This document shows, in pieces, positions 15,920-27,975 of a DNA stretch of 39,126 bases. Each line of letters begins with the position of its first letter. Position 1 is the first letter of the stretch. A program made the translations under genes and the position numbers. The notes beneath the pieces are model-generated. The model was not told where the DNA came from and searched no databases. It saw only the letters and a program-made list of their open reading frames with translations. Origin of the DNA: Firmicutes bacterium HGW-Firmicutes-4 (GTDB lineage: Bacteria > Bacillota > Clostridia > Eubacteriales > Eubacteriaceae); assembly GCA_002841405.1 (NCBI GenBank), contig PGZR01000036.1, positions 1-39,126 on the forward strand, read 5' to 3'.

Positions 15920-18900
15920 ATGAAAAAGATGATAAAAAGTGTAATAGTTTTGGTGTTGTTATTTGTAATGGTTTTGCCGTCGAGCTTATTTGCTGAAGAA
16001 AAAATTGATGGAGTAGCTTCATCAAACGAGGCAATTAATACAAATGATACAAATAATCTAATTGAAGGTGAAATTTACTTCCCGGATCCCAATTTATTCA
16101 AGGCTTTGCTGGAAAATGAGGTTGATCAAAATGGTGACGGTGTCATCACACAGGAAGAAATGAAAATCAGAACATGGCTAGATTTAGTTAACCAGAACAT
16201 TACAAATCTTGAGGGTCTGAATTATGCCACTGAATTAAGTAGTCTCACTTTATACGGGAATACTGAGATCGTTAACATTGATCCAATTAAAGGATTAACG
16301 AATTTAAAAACATTGGATCTGGGAAACACCGGTGTTTCAGACGTCGATAGAATGAGTTTTCTTCGTTTATCAGACCAGAACTGTAGTCTCGGATTTACGA
16401 CATTTCAGGAAATTAAACCAACGGGTTTAAGTGATGCATATACCATTAGTTCGTCGGATGAATCGATTGTAGTGGCTTCTATTGATAATTCGAATTGGTG
16501 GGATACAAAAATTAAACTGGAGTCTAAAAAAATAGGAGTCGCTCAGGTAAGTATAAGCATTGGTAACGAAACCAAAGCATTTACAGTAACGGTGAATCCT
16601 CCACCGGAAGGCACCATTCAGTTTCAGGATGAAAATTTATATCATGTCTTGATAAACAATGGGGTTGACACCAATTTTGATGGCATGATTAACCAGGACG
16701 AAATGAAAGTTATAACTTTTCTGGATTTGCAAAACCAACAGATCATCAATTTGTCTGGACTGGAATATGCCACTGGATTAACACATCTGGTGCTTGGCAA
16801 TAATCCAGAGCTTAGCAATGTTGATTCCATTAATGGCTTGTCAAATTTAAATTATTTATTTTTACATAACACCAGTGTTTCAGATGCCGATAAAATGAGT
16901 TTTATCCGTTTATCTGATCAAAATCTGACGATCGGCATGAGTACTTCTCAATATATCCAACCGGAGGGTATCAGTAATGCGTTTACCATTTCTTCATCGG
17001 ATGAATCCGTTGCCGTGGCAACGATTGATAATGCCAATTTCCAGGGACAAATAAAACTGGATGGTAAAAAAGTTGGATCTGCACAGATAAGCGTCGCTCT
17101 TGGCACCATAACCAAAGAATTTATAGTGACGGTAAATCCTCAGCCGGAGGGAACCATCCAGTTTGAAGATCCTAATTTATTAAGTGCTTTGTTAAATAGG
17201 GGCATCGATCAAAATGGCGACAGCGTTATCACGCAGCAAGAAATCAAGGGGTTTGGGGGAATATCGCTTAACAATAGTGATATTAAAAATCTTGCGGGAT
17301 TGGAGTATGCCACAGAACTGACTTATCTGGATCTAAGTGGAAATCCCAGTCTTGTCAACGTGGAACCGATCAAGGGTTTAACAAAGTTGGAAGAACTGAA
17401 TTTAAGAAATACCGGCGTTTCGGATGCCGATAAAATGAGTTTTGTCCGTTTATCAGATCAAAACTGCGCACTGGGGCTTAAGACGTTTCAGGTCGTTAAA
17501 CCAAGGGGTTTAACTGATAGTTATTCAGTCAGTTCATCGGACGAATCGATCGTGGTTGCTTTCATTGATAACCTTAATAATGATACAAAAATTAACCTAG
17601 ATCCTAAAAATATCGGGACAGCTCAAATAAATGTCAATATTGGGTCCGAATCTAAATCTTTTACAGTGACGGTGGGTACCCCGCCGGAAGGGACGATTCA
17701 GTTCGAGGACGGAAATTTATTAAACGCGTTGATCAGTCAAGGGGTTGACCAAAACAGCGATGGTGCCATTACCCGGGTCGAAATGAAAAATCAAACCTGG
17801 CTGAATTTAGGCGATTGGAACATTACCAGTCTCTCGGGTCTGGAATATGCCTCTTCATTAGATTGTCTTCATCTTTATAATAATACTGAACTGAGAAATA
17901 TTGAACCTATTAAAGGTTTGACGAAGTTAGAAATATTAGATTTAGGGAATACCAGTGTTTCGGATGCCGATAAGATGAGTTTTGTTCGTGTATCAGATCA
18001 AAATTGCGTTATTGGGTTTTCGACGTTTCAGATGATTAAACCTCAGGGTTTAAGTAATACCTATACCGTCAGTTCATCGGATGAATCGGTAGTGGCTGCA
18101 TCCATCGATATGACAAACGGTTGGGAGTCAAAAATCAAACTTGAAGGTAAAAAAAACGGAACAGCCCAAATCAGCATCAAAGTTGGAACTGAATCCAAAT
18201 CATTTACGGTGTCAGTGAATGCCCCACCGGAAGGAACGATCGAGTTTCAGGATGAAAATCTATATAATGCATTGTTAAACAGTGGAATCGATCAGAACAA
18301 TGATGGGGTAATAACCCAAGAAGAAATACAACCGTGTAGTTATTTATCTTTAAACAATCAGAATATTACCAACCTTTCTGGATTGGAATATGCCACCGAG
18401 CTGGATTATTTGAATTTGAGTGGAAATCCGAACCTTGTTAACGTGGATCCGATAAAAAGCTTAATGAAGTTAACAACATTAAATTTAGAAGACACTGCTG
18501 TTTCGGATACTGACAAAATGAGTTTTATCCATTTATCGGATCAGAACTGCGTTTTGGGATTTTCGACATTTCAGGTCATTAAACCAACCGGTTTAAGTGA
18601 TACCTATACGGTCAGCTCATCGGATGAATCGGTTGTGATTGCATCCATTGATCAGAAGAATGAGTGGGAGACAAGGATTAAACTGGAGGCTAAAAAAATT
18701 GGGACAGCCCAAATCAATGTTGCTATTGGCAACGCAACCAAAACCTTTACGGTAACGGTGAATACACCACCGGCAGGAACCATCCAGTTTGCTGATATTA
18801 ATTTATTAAAGGCTCTGATTAACCAAGGCATCGATAAAAACAGTGATGGTGCCATTACCCAAGGTGAGTTAAAGAGTATGTATTGGCTCTGTTTAGATAA

Positions 18901-21694
18901 CCAGAATATTACCAATATTTCCGGTTTAGAATACGCCACCTCGATAAATGGAATCGATTTAAATGGCAATGCCGAACTCAGTAATGTCGATCCGATCAAA
19001 GGTTTTACACAATTGTATCACGTCGATTTGCGTGGGACAAAGGTTTCAGATACAGACCGGATGAGCTTTATGCGTTTATCCGATCAGTCCTGCGCCGAAG
19101 GTTTTAGCACCTTTCAGGTCATCAAACCCTATGGGTTGAGCGATGATTACGCGGTCAGCTCATCGGATGAAGCAGTTGTGAGTGCGACCATTGATAATTC
19201 AACCGGTGAAGGCAAGATTAAACTTGCGGCTAAAAAAACTGGGACAGCTGTGATAACGGTATTGATTGGAACAGAAGAAAAATCTTTCACGGTGACGGTA
19301 AATGCCCAACCGGAAGGAACGATTCGGTTTCCGGATGAAAACCTCTATAATGCCCTGATTAATCAAGGGGTTGACCAAAATAACGATGGTGCCATTACCC
19401 AGGAAGAAATAAAAAATAAAACCAGGTTGGACTTGAATAACCAGAATATCACCAACCTGGCGGGTCTTGAATATGCCGCAGCATTAGATAGTATCGATCT
19501 ATACGGAAATACTGACCTCATAAATATCGACCCACTCAAAGGATTAACACAATTACGAACTCTTTGTTTAAATGGAACAAAGGTGTCTGAAGTGGATCGG
19601 ATCAGTTTTCTTCGATTATCGGATCGTAATGGTATTAGCGGGATGGATTATTTTCTAAATCTCTACCCTAGCGGTTTAAGTGCCGACTACACGGTCGATT
19701 CCTCAGATGACACGATTGTAGTTGCTTCGATTGATTACTCAAGTGAGTGGGATACGAGAATTAGACTTGAAGCAAAAAAAACTGGAACCGTTCAGATTAA
19801 CGTTGGTATTGGTTCTGAAACAAAGTCGTTTACGATGACGGTGAATGCTCAGCCGGAAGGAACGATTGAATTCAATGATGCGAATTTATTTAACGCTCTG
19901 TTATTCTACCATGTTGACACCAATAATGACGGCGCCATTACTCAGGAAGAAATCAAAGCGCAGGAATACCTCTATTTGTACTATTATCAAATTACTGACT
20001 TGACAGGTTTAGAATACGCCACCGGGTTAAAAGGTCTTTATCTTTACGGAAACAGCAAACTCAAAAATATAGATCCAATCAAAGGGCTAACGCAATTGGA
20101 AGGCTTGGATTTAAGGGGAACAATGGTTTCAAATGCAGATAAAATGAGTTTCGTTAGATTGGAAGATCAATACTATGTGCTTGGATCAAAACCGTACCTA
20201 GTTATCGAGCCGCTATATCTGAGTAATGATTATACTATCAGCTCATCGGATGATTCCATTGTCGTTGCATCGATTGATAATTCCTATGATGCCAGCCAAA
20301 TAAAACTTGAACCTAAAAAGACAGGTATGGCAAAAATCACAGTTGGGTTGGGTCTGGAAAAGAAAGAATTCACGGTGACTGTGAATGCAGCCCCAGAAGG
20401 AACAATTCAATTCAAAGATGTTAATTTGTTCAATGCATTAATCAGCAATGGGGTTGATGAAAATAGCGACGGTGCGATTACACAAGCTGAGATGAAAAAC
20501 ATTAGGTATTTATATTTCAATTTTAATGGCAATCAGAATGGAAGTATTACAAATCTTGAAGGGATGGAGTTTGCAACAGAGTTAGAATCACTTGTGATAA
20601 ATTACCACTATCAACTCAGTGACATTACGCCATTATTGGGTCTGTCAAAGCTTGAATATATATCGCTGAATGGCACTGAAGTAGCAGATGCTGATAAAGC
20701 GAAGCTGTTGAAGTTAGTAGATATTACAGGTTTTGAAGGGTACGGTTCAATCACCACCATTTATCCAAGAGGCTTAGCTTCTGAATATACAATCAGTTCC
20801 TCAAATTCGGATATAGTGGAGGCTTCAATCATACCTTCATTAGAACCGCAGATGAGACTTATTTATAAAAAACAAGGAACAGCGACCATTACTGTTACTA
20901 TGGCAGAAGGTGGCAGTCAATCTTTCCAGGTCACGGTTGGGGCATTGCCTGGTGATGCTGTCAGATTTGAAGATCCCAATCTATCAGCGGCATTAATCAG
21001 AGCAGGTGTTGATGCGAATAATAATGGTGTGGTTTCTGGTTCGGAACTGGCAGCAGTGGAAGAATTAGTTCTTGATAATTGTGGCATTGTCAGTTTAACC
21101 GGATTAGAAGGAGCAACGGCGTTAAAATATCTTTCATTATCGAACAATTGGGAATTAGCAGATATTGCACCTATCAGAGAACTGTCCAAACAGTTGACCC
21201 ATCTTTATTTGTTTAATACCAAGGTTTCGGCCGAAGATCGCATGTCATTGATAAGAATGGAAGATGTGACCGTGAGTCAAGGAGAACGGATCACTTGGAA
21301 TGCAAAACCGATCGGCGTAATGGAGGTGCCAAAAACAATAATCACTTTAGCGAATCCTGAAATTGCAGAAACCTATGATTACTATTATGAAGATATCTAC
21401 ATTAGCGGAAAAAATGCTGGAACAACACTGGCAACCGTGAATTATGGGGGGATGGCAAAAACATTTAATTTGACAGTAATGCCAACAATGACAGCACGGA
21501 CTCCCGGCGATGTCGATGGAAACGGAAAAGTTTCGGCTTTTGATGCCCTGATGGCATTACAGATCGCTACGGGTAAAAAGAATGGAACACCGGAAGAAAT
21601 AACAGCGGGGGATGTTGGCAATTCCGGTAAGGTTGAAGCCTTTGATGCATTGCGGATTTTGCAGTTTGCCACCGGAAAAATACCGCAGTTCTAA
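15920..21694 (+). CDS. Giant secreted protein: ten EF-hand/LRR/Ig-like repeats plus C-terminal dockerin
   Basis: The ATG at 15920, preceded by GGAGG (15906-15910), gives 1924 residues with a clear signal peptide (KSVIVLVLLFVMVLPSSLFA). An upstream in-frame ATG (15806) would bury that signal and has no ribosome binding site. The mature part is ten tandem units of about 180 residues. Each has an EF-hand-like loop (DQNGDGVITQEE in unit 1), an LRR stretch (NITNLEGLNYATEL, GNTEIVNIDPIKGLTNLKTL) and an Ig/Big_2-like domain (YTISSSDESIVVASID, FTVTVN). The C-terminal ~65 residues are a dockerin: loop 1 DVDGNGKVSAFD is canonical, loop 2 DVGNSGKVEAFD has lost the calcium ligand at position 3. The design suggests a calcium-dependent adhesin docked to a cohesin. 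No catalytic domain is visible. Confidence 0.82.
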   Translation: MKKMIKSVIVLVLLFVMVLPSSLFAEEKIDGVASSNEAINTNDTNNLIEGEIYFPDPNLFKALLENEVDQNGDGVITQEEMKIRTWLDLVNQNITNLEGLNYATELSSLTLYGNTEIVNIDPIKGLTNLKTLDLGNTGVSDVDRMSFLRLSDQNCSLGFTTFQEIKPTGLSDAYTISSSDESIVVASIDNSNWWDTKIKLESKKIGVAQVSISIGNETKAFTVTVNPPPEGTIQFQDENLYHVLINNGVDTNFDGMINQDEMKVITFLDLQNQQIINLSGLEYATGLTHLVLGNNPELSNVDSINGLSNLNYLFLHNTSVSDADKMSFIRLSDQNLTIGMSTSQYIQPEGISNAFTISSSDESVAVATIDNANFQGQIKLDGKKVGSAQISVALGTITKEFIVTVNPQPEGTIQFEDPNLLSALLNRGIDQNGDSVITQQEIKGFGGISLNNSDIKNLAGLEYATELTYLDLSGNPSLVNVEPIKGLTKLEELNLRNTGVSDADKMSFVRLSDQNCALGLKTFQVVKPRGLTDSYSVSSSDESIVVAFIDNLNNDTKINLDPKNIGTAQINVNIGSESKSFTVTVGTPPEGTIQFEDGNLLNALISQGVDQNSDGAITRVEMKNQTWLNLGDWNITSLSGLEYASSLDCLHLYNNTELRNIEPIKGLTKLEILDLGNTSVSDADKMSFVRVSDQNCVIGFSTFQMIKPQGLSNTYTVSSSDESVVAASIDMTNGWESKIKLEGKKNGTAQISIKVGTESKSFTVSVNAPPEGTIEFQDENLYNALLNSGIDQNNDGVITQEEIQPCSYLSLNNQNITNLSGLEYATELDYLNLSGNPNLVNVDPIKSLMKLTTLNLEDTAVSDTDKMSFIHLSDQNCVLGFSTFQVIKPTGLSDTYTVSSSDESVVIASIDQKNEWETRIKLEAKKIGTAQINVAIGNATKTFTVTVNTPPAGTIQFADINLLKALINQGIDKNSDGAITQGELKSMYWLCLDNQNITNISGLEYATSINGIDLNGNAELSNVDPIKGFTQLYHVDLRGTKVSDTDRMSFMRLSDQSCAEGFSTFQVIKPYGLSDDYAVSSSDEAVVSATIDNSTGEGKIKLAAKKTGTAVITVLIGTEEKSFTVTVNAQPEGTIRFPDENLYNALINQGVDQNNDGAITQEEIKNKTRLDLNNQNITNLAGLEYAAALDSIDLYGNTDLINIDPLKGLTQLRTLCLNGTKVSEVDRISFLRLSDRNGISGMDYFLNLYPSGLSADYTVDSSDDTIVVASIDYSSEWDTRIRLEAKKTGTVQINVGIGSETKSFTMTVNAQPEGTIEFNDANLFNALLFYHVDTNNDGAITQEEIKAQEYLYLYYYQITDLTGLEYATGLKGLYLYGNSKLKNIDPIKGLTQLEGLDLRGTMVSNADKMSFVRLEDQYYVLGSKPYLVIEPLYLSNDYTISSSDDSIVVASIDNSYDASQIKLEPKKTGMAKITVGLGLEKKEFTVTVNAAPEGTIQFKDVNLFNALISNGVDENSDGAITQAEMKNIRYLYFNFNGNQNGSITNLEGMEFATELESLVINYHYQLSDITPLLGLSKLEYISLNGTEVADADKAKLLKLVDITGFEGYGSITTIYPRGLASEYTISSSNSDIVEASIIPSLEPQMRLIYKKQGTATITVTMAEGGSQSFQVTVGALPGDAVRFEDPNLSAALIRAGVDANNNGVVSGSELAAVEELVLDNCGIVSLTGLEGATALKYLSLSNNWELADIAPIRELSKQLTHLYLFNTKVSAEDRMSLIRMEDVTVSQGERITWNAKPIGVMEVPKTIITLANPEIAETYDYYYEDIYISGKNAGTTLATVNYGGMAKTFNLTVMPTMTARTPGDVDGNGKVSAFDALMALQIATGKKNGTPEEITAGDVGNSGKVEAFDALRILQFATGKIPQF
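16082..21480 (+). repeat. Tandem array of ten 540-555 bp coding repeats
   Basis: The equivalent codon of each unit (just before the D-x-N motif) falls at 16082, 16625, 17165, 17705, 18248, 18791, 19331, 19874, 20414 and 20969. The period is therefore 540 or 543 bases, except for 555 at the last step. The units are diverged at DNA level, unlike some in the next gene. Confidence 0.85.
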
Positions 21695-21835
21695 AGTTCT
21701 AATCATGTCTAGTGATGGAAAAGTAATGAACATGATTTGACTAAAATTAAAAAATTGCTTACTGCCAGCTGAGCGGAAAAAGAGCAACAAAGAAGAATTA
21801 TCTGAAGAAATGTTTGATTGAGAGGAGTAACAAGT

Positions 21836-23437
21836 ATGAAAAAGATGTTAATGAAATTAGTGGTATTGGTATTGGTGTTGGGAATGGTGATGCCGACGAA
21901 TTTGTATGCTGAAGAAAATAATGCAGATGTAAAAGATCAGTCTACGGCTGGCGTTGAGCAACCCTTTTTGGAACAAGTACAACAGGGGCCGATCGTAACT
22001 AATCAGTCCGTTGCAGATGGTGAAGAAATAAATACCAGTGAAGCTGTTGAAGGGGAAATAAACTTTCCTGATGCAAATTTGTTTAATGCCCTGATTAATC
22101 AGGGCGCTGATCCAAATGGTGACGGGATCATTACCCAGGATGAAATGAAATATTTGATGTGGCTGGATTTAGTAAATCAAAACATAACCAATCTCACCGG
22201 ACTGGAATATGCCACGGAGCTGTATGCGCTAAACTTGTGGGATAATCCGGACTTAACCAACATCGATCCGATCCGAGGTTTAACAATGTTGGAAAGATTG
22301 GATTTAAGTTTTACAGGCGTTTCTGACGCCGATAAAATGAGCCTGATCCGATTGGTGGATCAGTGCTGTGACATCGGCGTTGTTGCTCATCAGGATATAA
22401 AACCTCAATGGTTAGGAAGAGGGGAATTTACAGTCACTTCATCGGATGAAACCGTGGTGACAGCGGTTATTGCGCCATCATATGAGTGGGATCCAGGGAG
22501 CGATGGAGAGAGTATCAAACTGATGGCTAAAAGACCTGGGACAGCTCAAATCAGCCTCAAACTGGGAAGCCAAACCAAGACATTTGCGGTAACTGTCAAT
22601 TCACCGCCGGAAGGGACGATTCTATTTGAAGATGAGAATTTATATAATGCTCTGGTCAATCAGGGGGTCGACTCAAATTGGGACGGTGTGATTAATCAGG
22701 AAGAAATAAAAAATGTGACGTGGTTAGTTTTAGACTACCAGAACATTACTAATCTCTCAGGCCTGGAATATGCAACGGAGCTACAGGGTCTTATCTTAAA
22801 TGATAATTCGGATCTTGTCAATGTTGACCCGATCAAAGGCTTAACGAAGTTGGACACGGTAGTGTTAGACAATACCAGCGTTTCTGATGCTGAAAAACTG
22901 AGTCTGGTGATTAAACCGATGGGGTTAAGTGGAAGTTATACGGTCAGTTCAGCCGATGAAACGATTATTATAGCATCGATTGACAAAACAGAGCCGTCGG
23001 TACCGAAGCTTAAACTGGAAGGAAAACAAGCCGGAATTGCCCAGATTAATCTGAGTTTAGGAAACGCGACCAAGACATTTTCGATAACCGTCAATATGCC
23101 ACCAGAAGGGACGATTCTATTTGAAGATGTGAATTTATATAATGCCCTGATCAATCGAGACGTAGACCTGAATTGGGACGGTGTGATTAATCAGGAAGAA
23201 ATAAAAAATGTGACGTGGCTATTTTTAGGCTCCCAGAACATTACTGATCTCTCAGGCCTGGAATATGCCATTGAGTTACAGGGTCTTTTCTTAAATGATA
23301 ATTCAGATCTTGTCAATGTTGACCCGATCAAAGGCTTAACGAAGTTGGACACGGTAGTGTTAGACAATACCAGCGTTTCTGATGCTGAAAAACTGAGTCT
23401 GGTGCATCCTTTCAGGACATTAAACCGATGGGTTTAA
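21836..23437 (+). CDS. Second giant EF-hand/LRR/Ig-like protein, 5' part (gene split by frameshift)
   Basis: The ATG at 21836 follows GAGAGGAG and encodes a signal peptide (VVLVLVLGMVMPTNLYA), a ~50-residue acidic linker, and units 1 to 3 of the same EF-hand/LRR/Ig composite repeat as the preceding gene. In unit 2 the RLxDQxC segment is missing cleanly (the step to unit 3 is 495 instead of 543 bases, 16 codons short). In unit 3 the same segment is lost with a 34-base deficit (509 instead of 543), which throws the frame: the protein ends abnormally in HPFRTLNRWV at 23437. The correct continuation is the frame open from 23389 and leading into 23428-28155. As it stands this piece would be secreted without a dockerin, so it is probably non-functional in the complex unless the shift is a sequencing or assembly error. 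Confidence 0.75.
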   Translation: MKKMLMKLVVLVLVLGMVMPTNLYAEENNADVKDQSTAGVEQPFLEQVQQGPIVTNQSVADGEEINTSEAVEGEINFPDANLFNALINQGADPNGDGIITQDEMKYLMWLDLVNQNITNLTGLEYATELYALNLWDNPDLTNIDPIRGLTMLERLDLSFTGVSDADKMSLIRLVDQCCDIGVVAHQDIKPQWLGRGEFTVTSSDETVVTAVIAPSYEWDPGSDGESIKLMAKRPGTAQISLKLGSQTKTFAVTVNSPPEGTILFEDENLYNALVNQGVDSNWDGVINQEEIKNVTWLVLDYQNITNLSGLEYATELQGLILNDNSDLVNVDPIKGLTKLDTVVLDNTSVSDAEKLSLVIKPMGLSGSYTVSSADETIIIASIDKTEPSVPKLKLEGKQAGIAQINLSLGNATKTFSITVNMPPEGTILFEDVNLYNALINRDVDLNWDGVINQEEIKNVTWLFLGSQNITDLSGLEYAIELQGLFLNDNSDLVNVDPIKGLTKLDTVVLDNTSVSDAEKLSLVHPFRTLNRWV

Positions 23438-26400
23438 GTGGGAGTTATACGGTCAGTTCAGCCGATGAAGCGGTAGTTGTGGCAGAGATTGATATAGCTG
23501 ATCCATGGGTGCCGAAGCTCATACTGGAAGGGAAAAAAGCCGGCACTACTCAGATTAATCTGAGTTTAGGAACCGCAACTAGGTCTTTTTTGATAACCGT
23601 CAATGCACCGCCGGAAGGGACGATTTCTTTTCCGGATGAAAACCTTTATCGAGCGCTGCTTAATCAGGGGTGTGATCAGAACGGCGATGGGGTAATTACT
23701 GAGGAAGAAATGAAAAGCCTGACGTGGCTCAGTTTAGGATACCAGAATATCACCAACCTTACCGGTTTGGAATATGCCACCGAATTGACGGAGCTCTATC
23801 TTAATAGCAATACCGATCTCAGCAATGTTGAATCGCTTAAGGGGTTAAACAAGCTGGAAAGGTTGAGTTTATATGGCACCAGTGTCTCGGATGCGGATAA
23901 GATCAGCTTGATTCGTTTAGCAGATCAAAGTTGTGCAGTCGGGTTTACGGCATTTCAGATTATCAAACCAATCGATGAAAGTAATACTTATAATGTTATT
24001 TCAGCTGATGAAGCGGTCGTGGTGGCATCGATGGATATCTCCGAACCATGGGCGCCCAAGATAAAATTGGAAGGAAAACAAGTCGGTAGTGCCCAAATTA
24101 ACGTGAGCATTGGAAGTGAGACCCGGTCTTTTACAGTAACGGTCAATGCTCCGCCGGAAGGAGCGATTTCGTTTCCGGATGAAAACCTTTACCGAGCACT
24201 GCTTAATCGGGGGTGTGATCAGAACGGCGATGGGGTAATTACCCCGGACGAAATGAAAAGCCGAACTTGGCTCAGTTTAGGATACCAGAATATCACCAAC
24301 CTTACCGGTTTGGAATATGCCACAGAATTGACGGAGCTCTATCTTAATAGCAATACCGATCTCAGCAATGTTGAACCGCTTAGAGCGTTAAACAAACTGG
24401 AAAGGTTGAATTTATATGGCACCAGTGTCTCGGATGCGGATAAGATCAGCTTGATTCGTTTAGCAGATCAAAGCTGTGCAGTCGGGTTTACGGCATTTCA
24501 GATTATCAAACCAATCGATGAAAGTAATACTTATAATGTTATTTCAGCAGATGAAGCGGTCGTGGTGGCATCGATGGATATCTCCGAACCATGGGCCCCC
24601 AAGATAAAATTGGAAGGAAAACAAGTCGGTAGTGCTCAGATTAACGTGAGCATTGGAAGCGAGATCCGATCTTTTACGGTAACGGTCAATGCTCCGCCGG
24701 AAGGATCGATTTCGTTTCCGGATGAAAATCTTTATAAAGCGTTAATAAACCGCAACGTTGATCAGAATAGTGATGGTGTGATTACTCAGGACGAAATGAA
24801 AAGCCTGACATGGCTCAGTTTACAATACCAGCATATCACCAACCTCACTGGATTAGAATATGCCACCGAGCTTTTATATCTCTATCTTGATGGCAATAGC
24901 GATCTCAGCAATGTTGAACCGCTTAAGGCGTTAAACAAACTGGAAGGGTTGAATTTAAATGGCACCAGTGTATCGGATGCGGATAAGATCAGCTTTGTCC
25001 AGTTAAAAAATAAAAGCTGCGCTCTCGGTGCGACAACTTTTCAGGTCATCGAACCGACCGGTTTAAGCGACTCCTATACGGTCAGTTCTACTGATGAAGC
25101 GGTCGTAGTGGCATCGATGGACACTTCAGAACCATGGGCGCCCAAGTTAAAATTGGAAGGAAAACAAGTCGGCACGGCCCAGATTAATGTGAGCATTGGA
25201 AGCGAGACCCGGTCTTTTATGCTAACGGTTAATGCGCTGCCGGATGATGTCATTATATTTCCGGATGAAAATCTTTATAAAGCGTTAATAAACCGCAACA
25301 TTGATCAGAATAGTGATGGCGTGATTACCCAGGAGGAAATGCGAGATCAGTCATATCTGTTTCTTGGCAATGAGAACATCACCAATCTGTCAGGCCTGGA
25401 GTATGCTACCGAGTTGACAAACCTTTATCTCGATGGAAATGCAACGCTTAGTAATATTGATCCACTAAGAAACCTGACCAAACTGGAAAGTTTGAATTTA
25501 GCGAATACAGCGGTATCTGATGCTGATCGCATGAGTTTTATTCACTTGGCGAATCAGACCTGTGCCATCGGGTTTACGGCTTACAAAATGATTAGGCCGA
25601 ATGGTGTAAGTGATGACTATAGCGTCAGTTCATCTGACGAAACGGCGGTTGCTGCGTCGATTGACACATCAGATCCATGGGCGCCGAAGATTAAGCTGGA
25701 GGCAAAAAAAGCCGGCACCGCCCAGATTAGCTTTAAGCTGGGAACCTTAACTCAGTTATTTACAGTAACCGTCAATGCCCCACCGGAAGGAATCATTTCG
25801 TTTCCCGATGCAAATTTATATAAAGCGCTGATCGATCAGGGGGTTGATGAGAATGGTGACGGAGCCATTACCCAGGAAGAATTGGGTCAGCAAGGCGGAG
25901 TATCTTTAAGCAATCAAAATATCACCAATCTCTCAGGTCTGGAATACGCCACCCAGTTATCATATCTCTATCTCGATGGCAATGCAAATCTCAGCAATAT
26001 TGAACCGCTGAAAGCTTTGAATAAGCTCGAAACTCTGGGTTTAAATGGGACCAGTGTATCCGATGCCGATAAGATAAGTTTTGTGCGTTTAGCGGATCAA
26101 ACCTGTGCGGTCGGTTTTACGGCGTTTCAGTTTATCAAACCAATGGGATTAAGCGATGACTATAGTGTTGACTCATCGGATGAAACGGTGGTCGTTGCAT
26201 CGATTGATCTATCAAAAATGTGGGAGCCGAAGATTAAGTTGGTGGGGAAAAAAGCCGGTACTGCCCAAGTTAGTTTCGGAATTGGAAATGAAACCAAAAC
26301 ATTCACGGTAACGGTGAACCCCGCACCGGAAGGAGTGATTCAGTTTAACGATGATAACCTGGTCAGTGCTTTGTTTAGCCAGGGTGTCGATCAAAACAAG

Positions 26401-27975
26401 GATGGCGCCATCACCCAGCAGGAAATGAAGGGGTGTAACGGATTGTCCTTAGGGTATCAGAATATCACGGATCTCACCGGCTTGGAATATGGCACTGAAC
26501 TAAATTGGTTATATTTATATGGGAACAGTAATCTCAGCAACATCGAACCGCTTAAAGGCTTAACCAAACTGTATACATTGAATTTAAATGAAACGACGGT
26601 ATCCGATGTCGATAAAATGAGTTTTGTTCGGTTGGCAGATCAAAATTGTGCTGTCGGATTTACAACCTTTCAGATTATTGAACCCAGGGGTTTAAGCGAG
26701 GACTTTTTTGTCAGCTCATCGGATGACACCGTCGTTTCAGCAACGATTGTCAATTTACAGGATGGGGGAGCAAGTATCAAACTGGAAGGTAAAAAAGCCG
26801 GCACGGCTCAAATCAGTCTCCATCTTGGTTCGGAAACCAAAACATTCACCGTGACAGTGAACGCCCCGCCGGCAGGTGCCATTCAGTTTAAAGATGATCG
26901 ACTGGTTGGGGCCTTGATCAGTTGCGGTGCTGATCAAAATGGCGATGGCATCATTACTCAGGAAGAACTGCAGTGTTACGGGGGATTATCTCTAGGTTAT
27001 TGGGACATTACCGATCTTTCGGGTCTGGAATATGCCACCAATCTAAATTACCTTTATCTGTATGGGAATACACGACTGAGTAAAATTGAACCCTTAAAGA
27101 ACTTGAGTGAACTGGAAACATTGATTTTAAGTGAGACAGCGGTATCCGATGCCGATAAAATGAGCCTTGTCCAGTTGGAGGATCAAAACTGTGCCGTCGG
27201 CTTTAGCCTGTTTAAGGTGATTAAGCCAATGGGATTAAGCGAAGATTTTACCATTACATCATCGGATCAATCGGTCGTAATTGCGACCATTGATAATTCA
27301 CAATGGAGTGAACCAAGCATCAAACTGGAAGGGAAAAAAGCCGGTACGGCTCAAATCACTCTCAGTTTGGGTCAAAGCACCAAATCGTTTACGGTGATAG
27401 TGAATCCGGCGCCGGCAGATGGCCTCACATTTGAAGACCCCGATCTTTTGGCAGCCTTATTCCGGAAGGGGATTGATACCGATAAAAATGGTGTCATTTC
27501 GGTATCGGAATTGGCTTCCGTAGAAGAATTGTACCTGGCAAACTGTAATATTACCAGTGTAAAAGGGCTGGAAGCGGCAACGTCCCTGAAGGTTCTCGAC
27601 CTGAGCTATAATAGGGAATTAGCGGATCTTGAGCCGATCGGAAGTTTATCGCAGCAATTAACAATGCTCGAGTTGTCCAATACTGCTGTTTCTGTTGCAG
27701 ATAAGATGTCATTAGTGCAGGTTGAAGATCTGACGGTAAATCAGGAGGAACAGGTAACCTGGATGGCAAAACCACTTGGTGTTGTGGACATTTCGGTAAC
27801 TACACTGACTCTGGCCAATCCGGAATTGGCAACCGTCACCAATGATGGCCAGAATATTTTAATCTCCGGAAAAACATCCGGAACAACGGTAGCAACCATC
27901 AATTATTTTGGAGTCACAAAGACCTTTAATTTGACCGTTTCTGCTGCAGCATCAGAACGGCTTCTTGGCGATGTC
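22067..27975 (+). repeat. Tandem array of eleven coding repeats with strict 543-bp period
   Basis: Equivalent codons of units 4-11 fall at 23632, 24175, 24718, 25261, 25804, 26347, 26890 and 27433, always 543 bases apart. The first three units (22067, 22628, 23123) deviate: 561, 495 and 509 bases. Units 4 and 5 are nearly identical in DNA, and units 2 and 3 share a 99-base identical run (22811-22909 and 23306-23404). Confidence 0.88.

Noticed and set aside
16082..27975. Long tandem repeats considered as a CRISPR array or satellite DNA
   Set aside because: The repeats are ~540 bp, entirely coding and in frame, with no short repeat-spacer structure.
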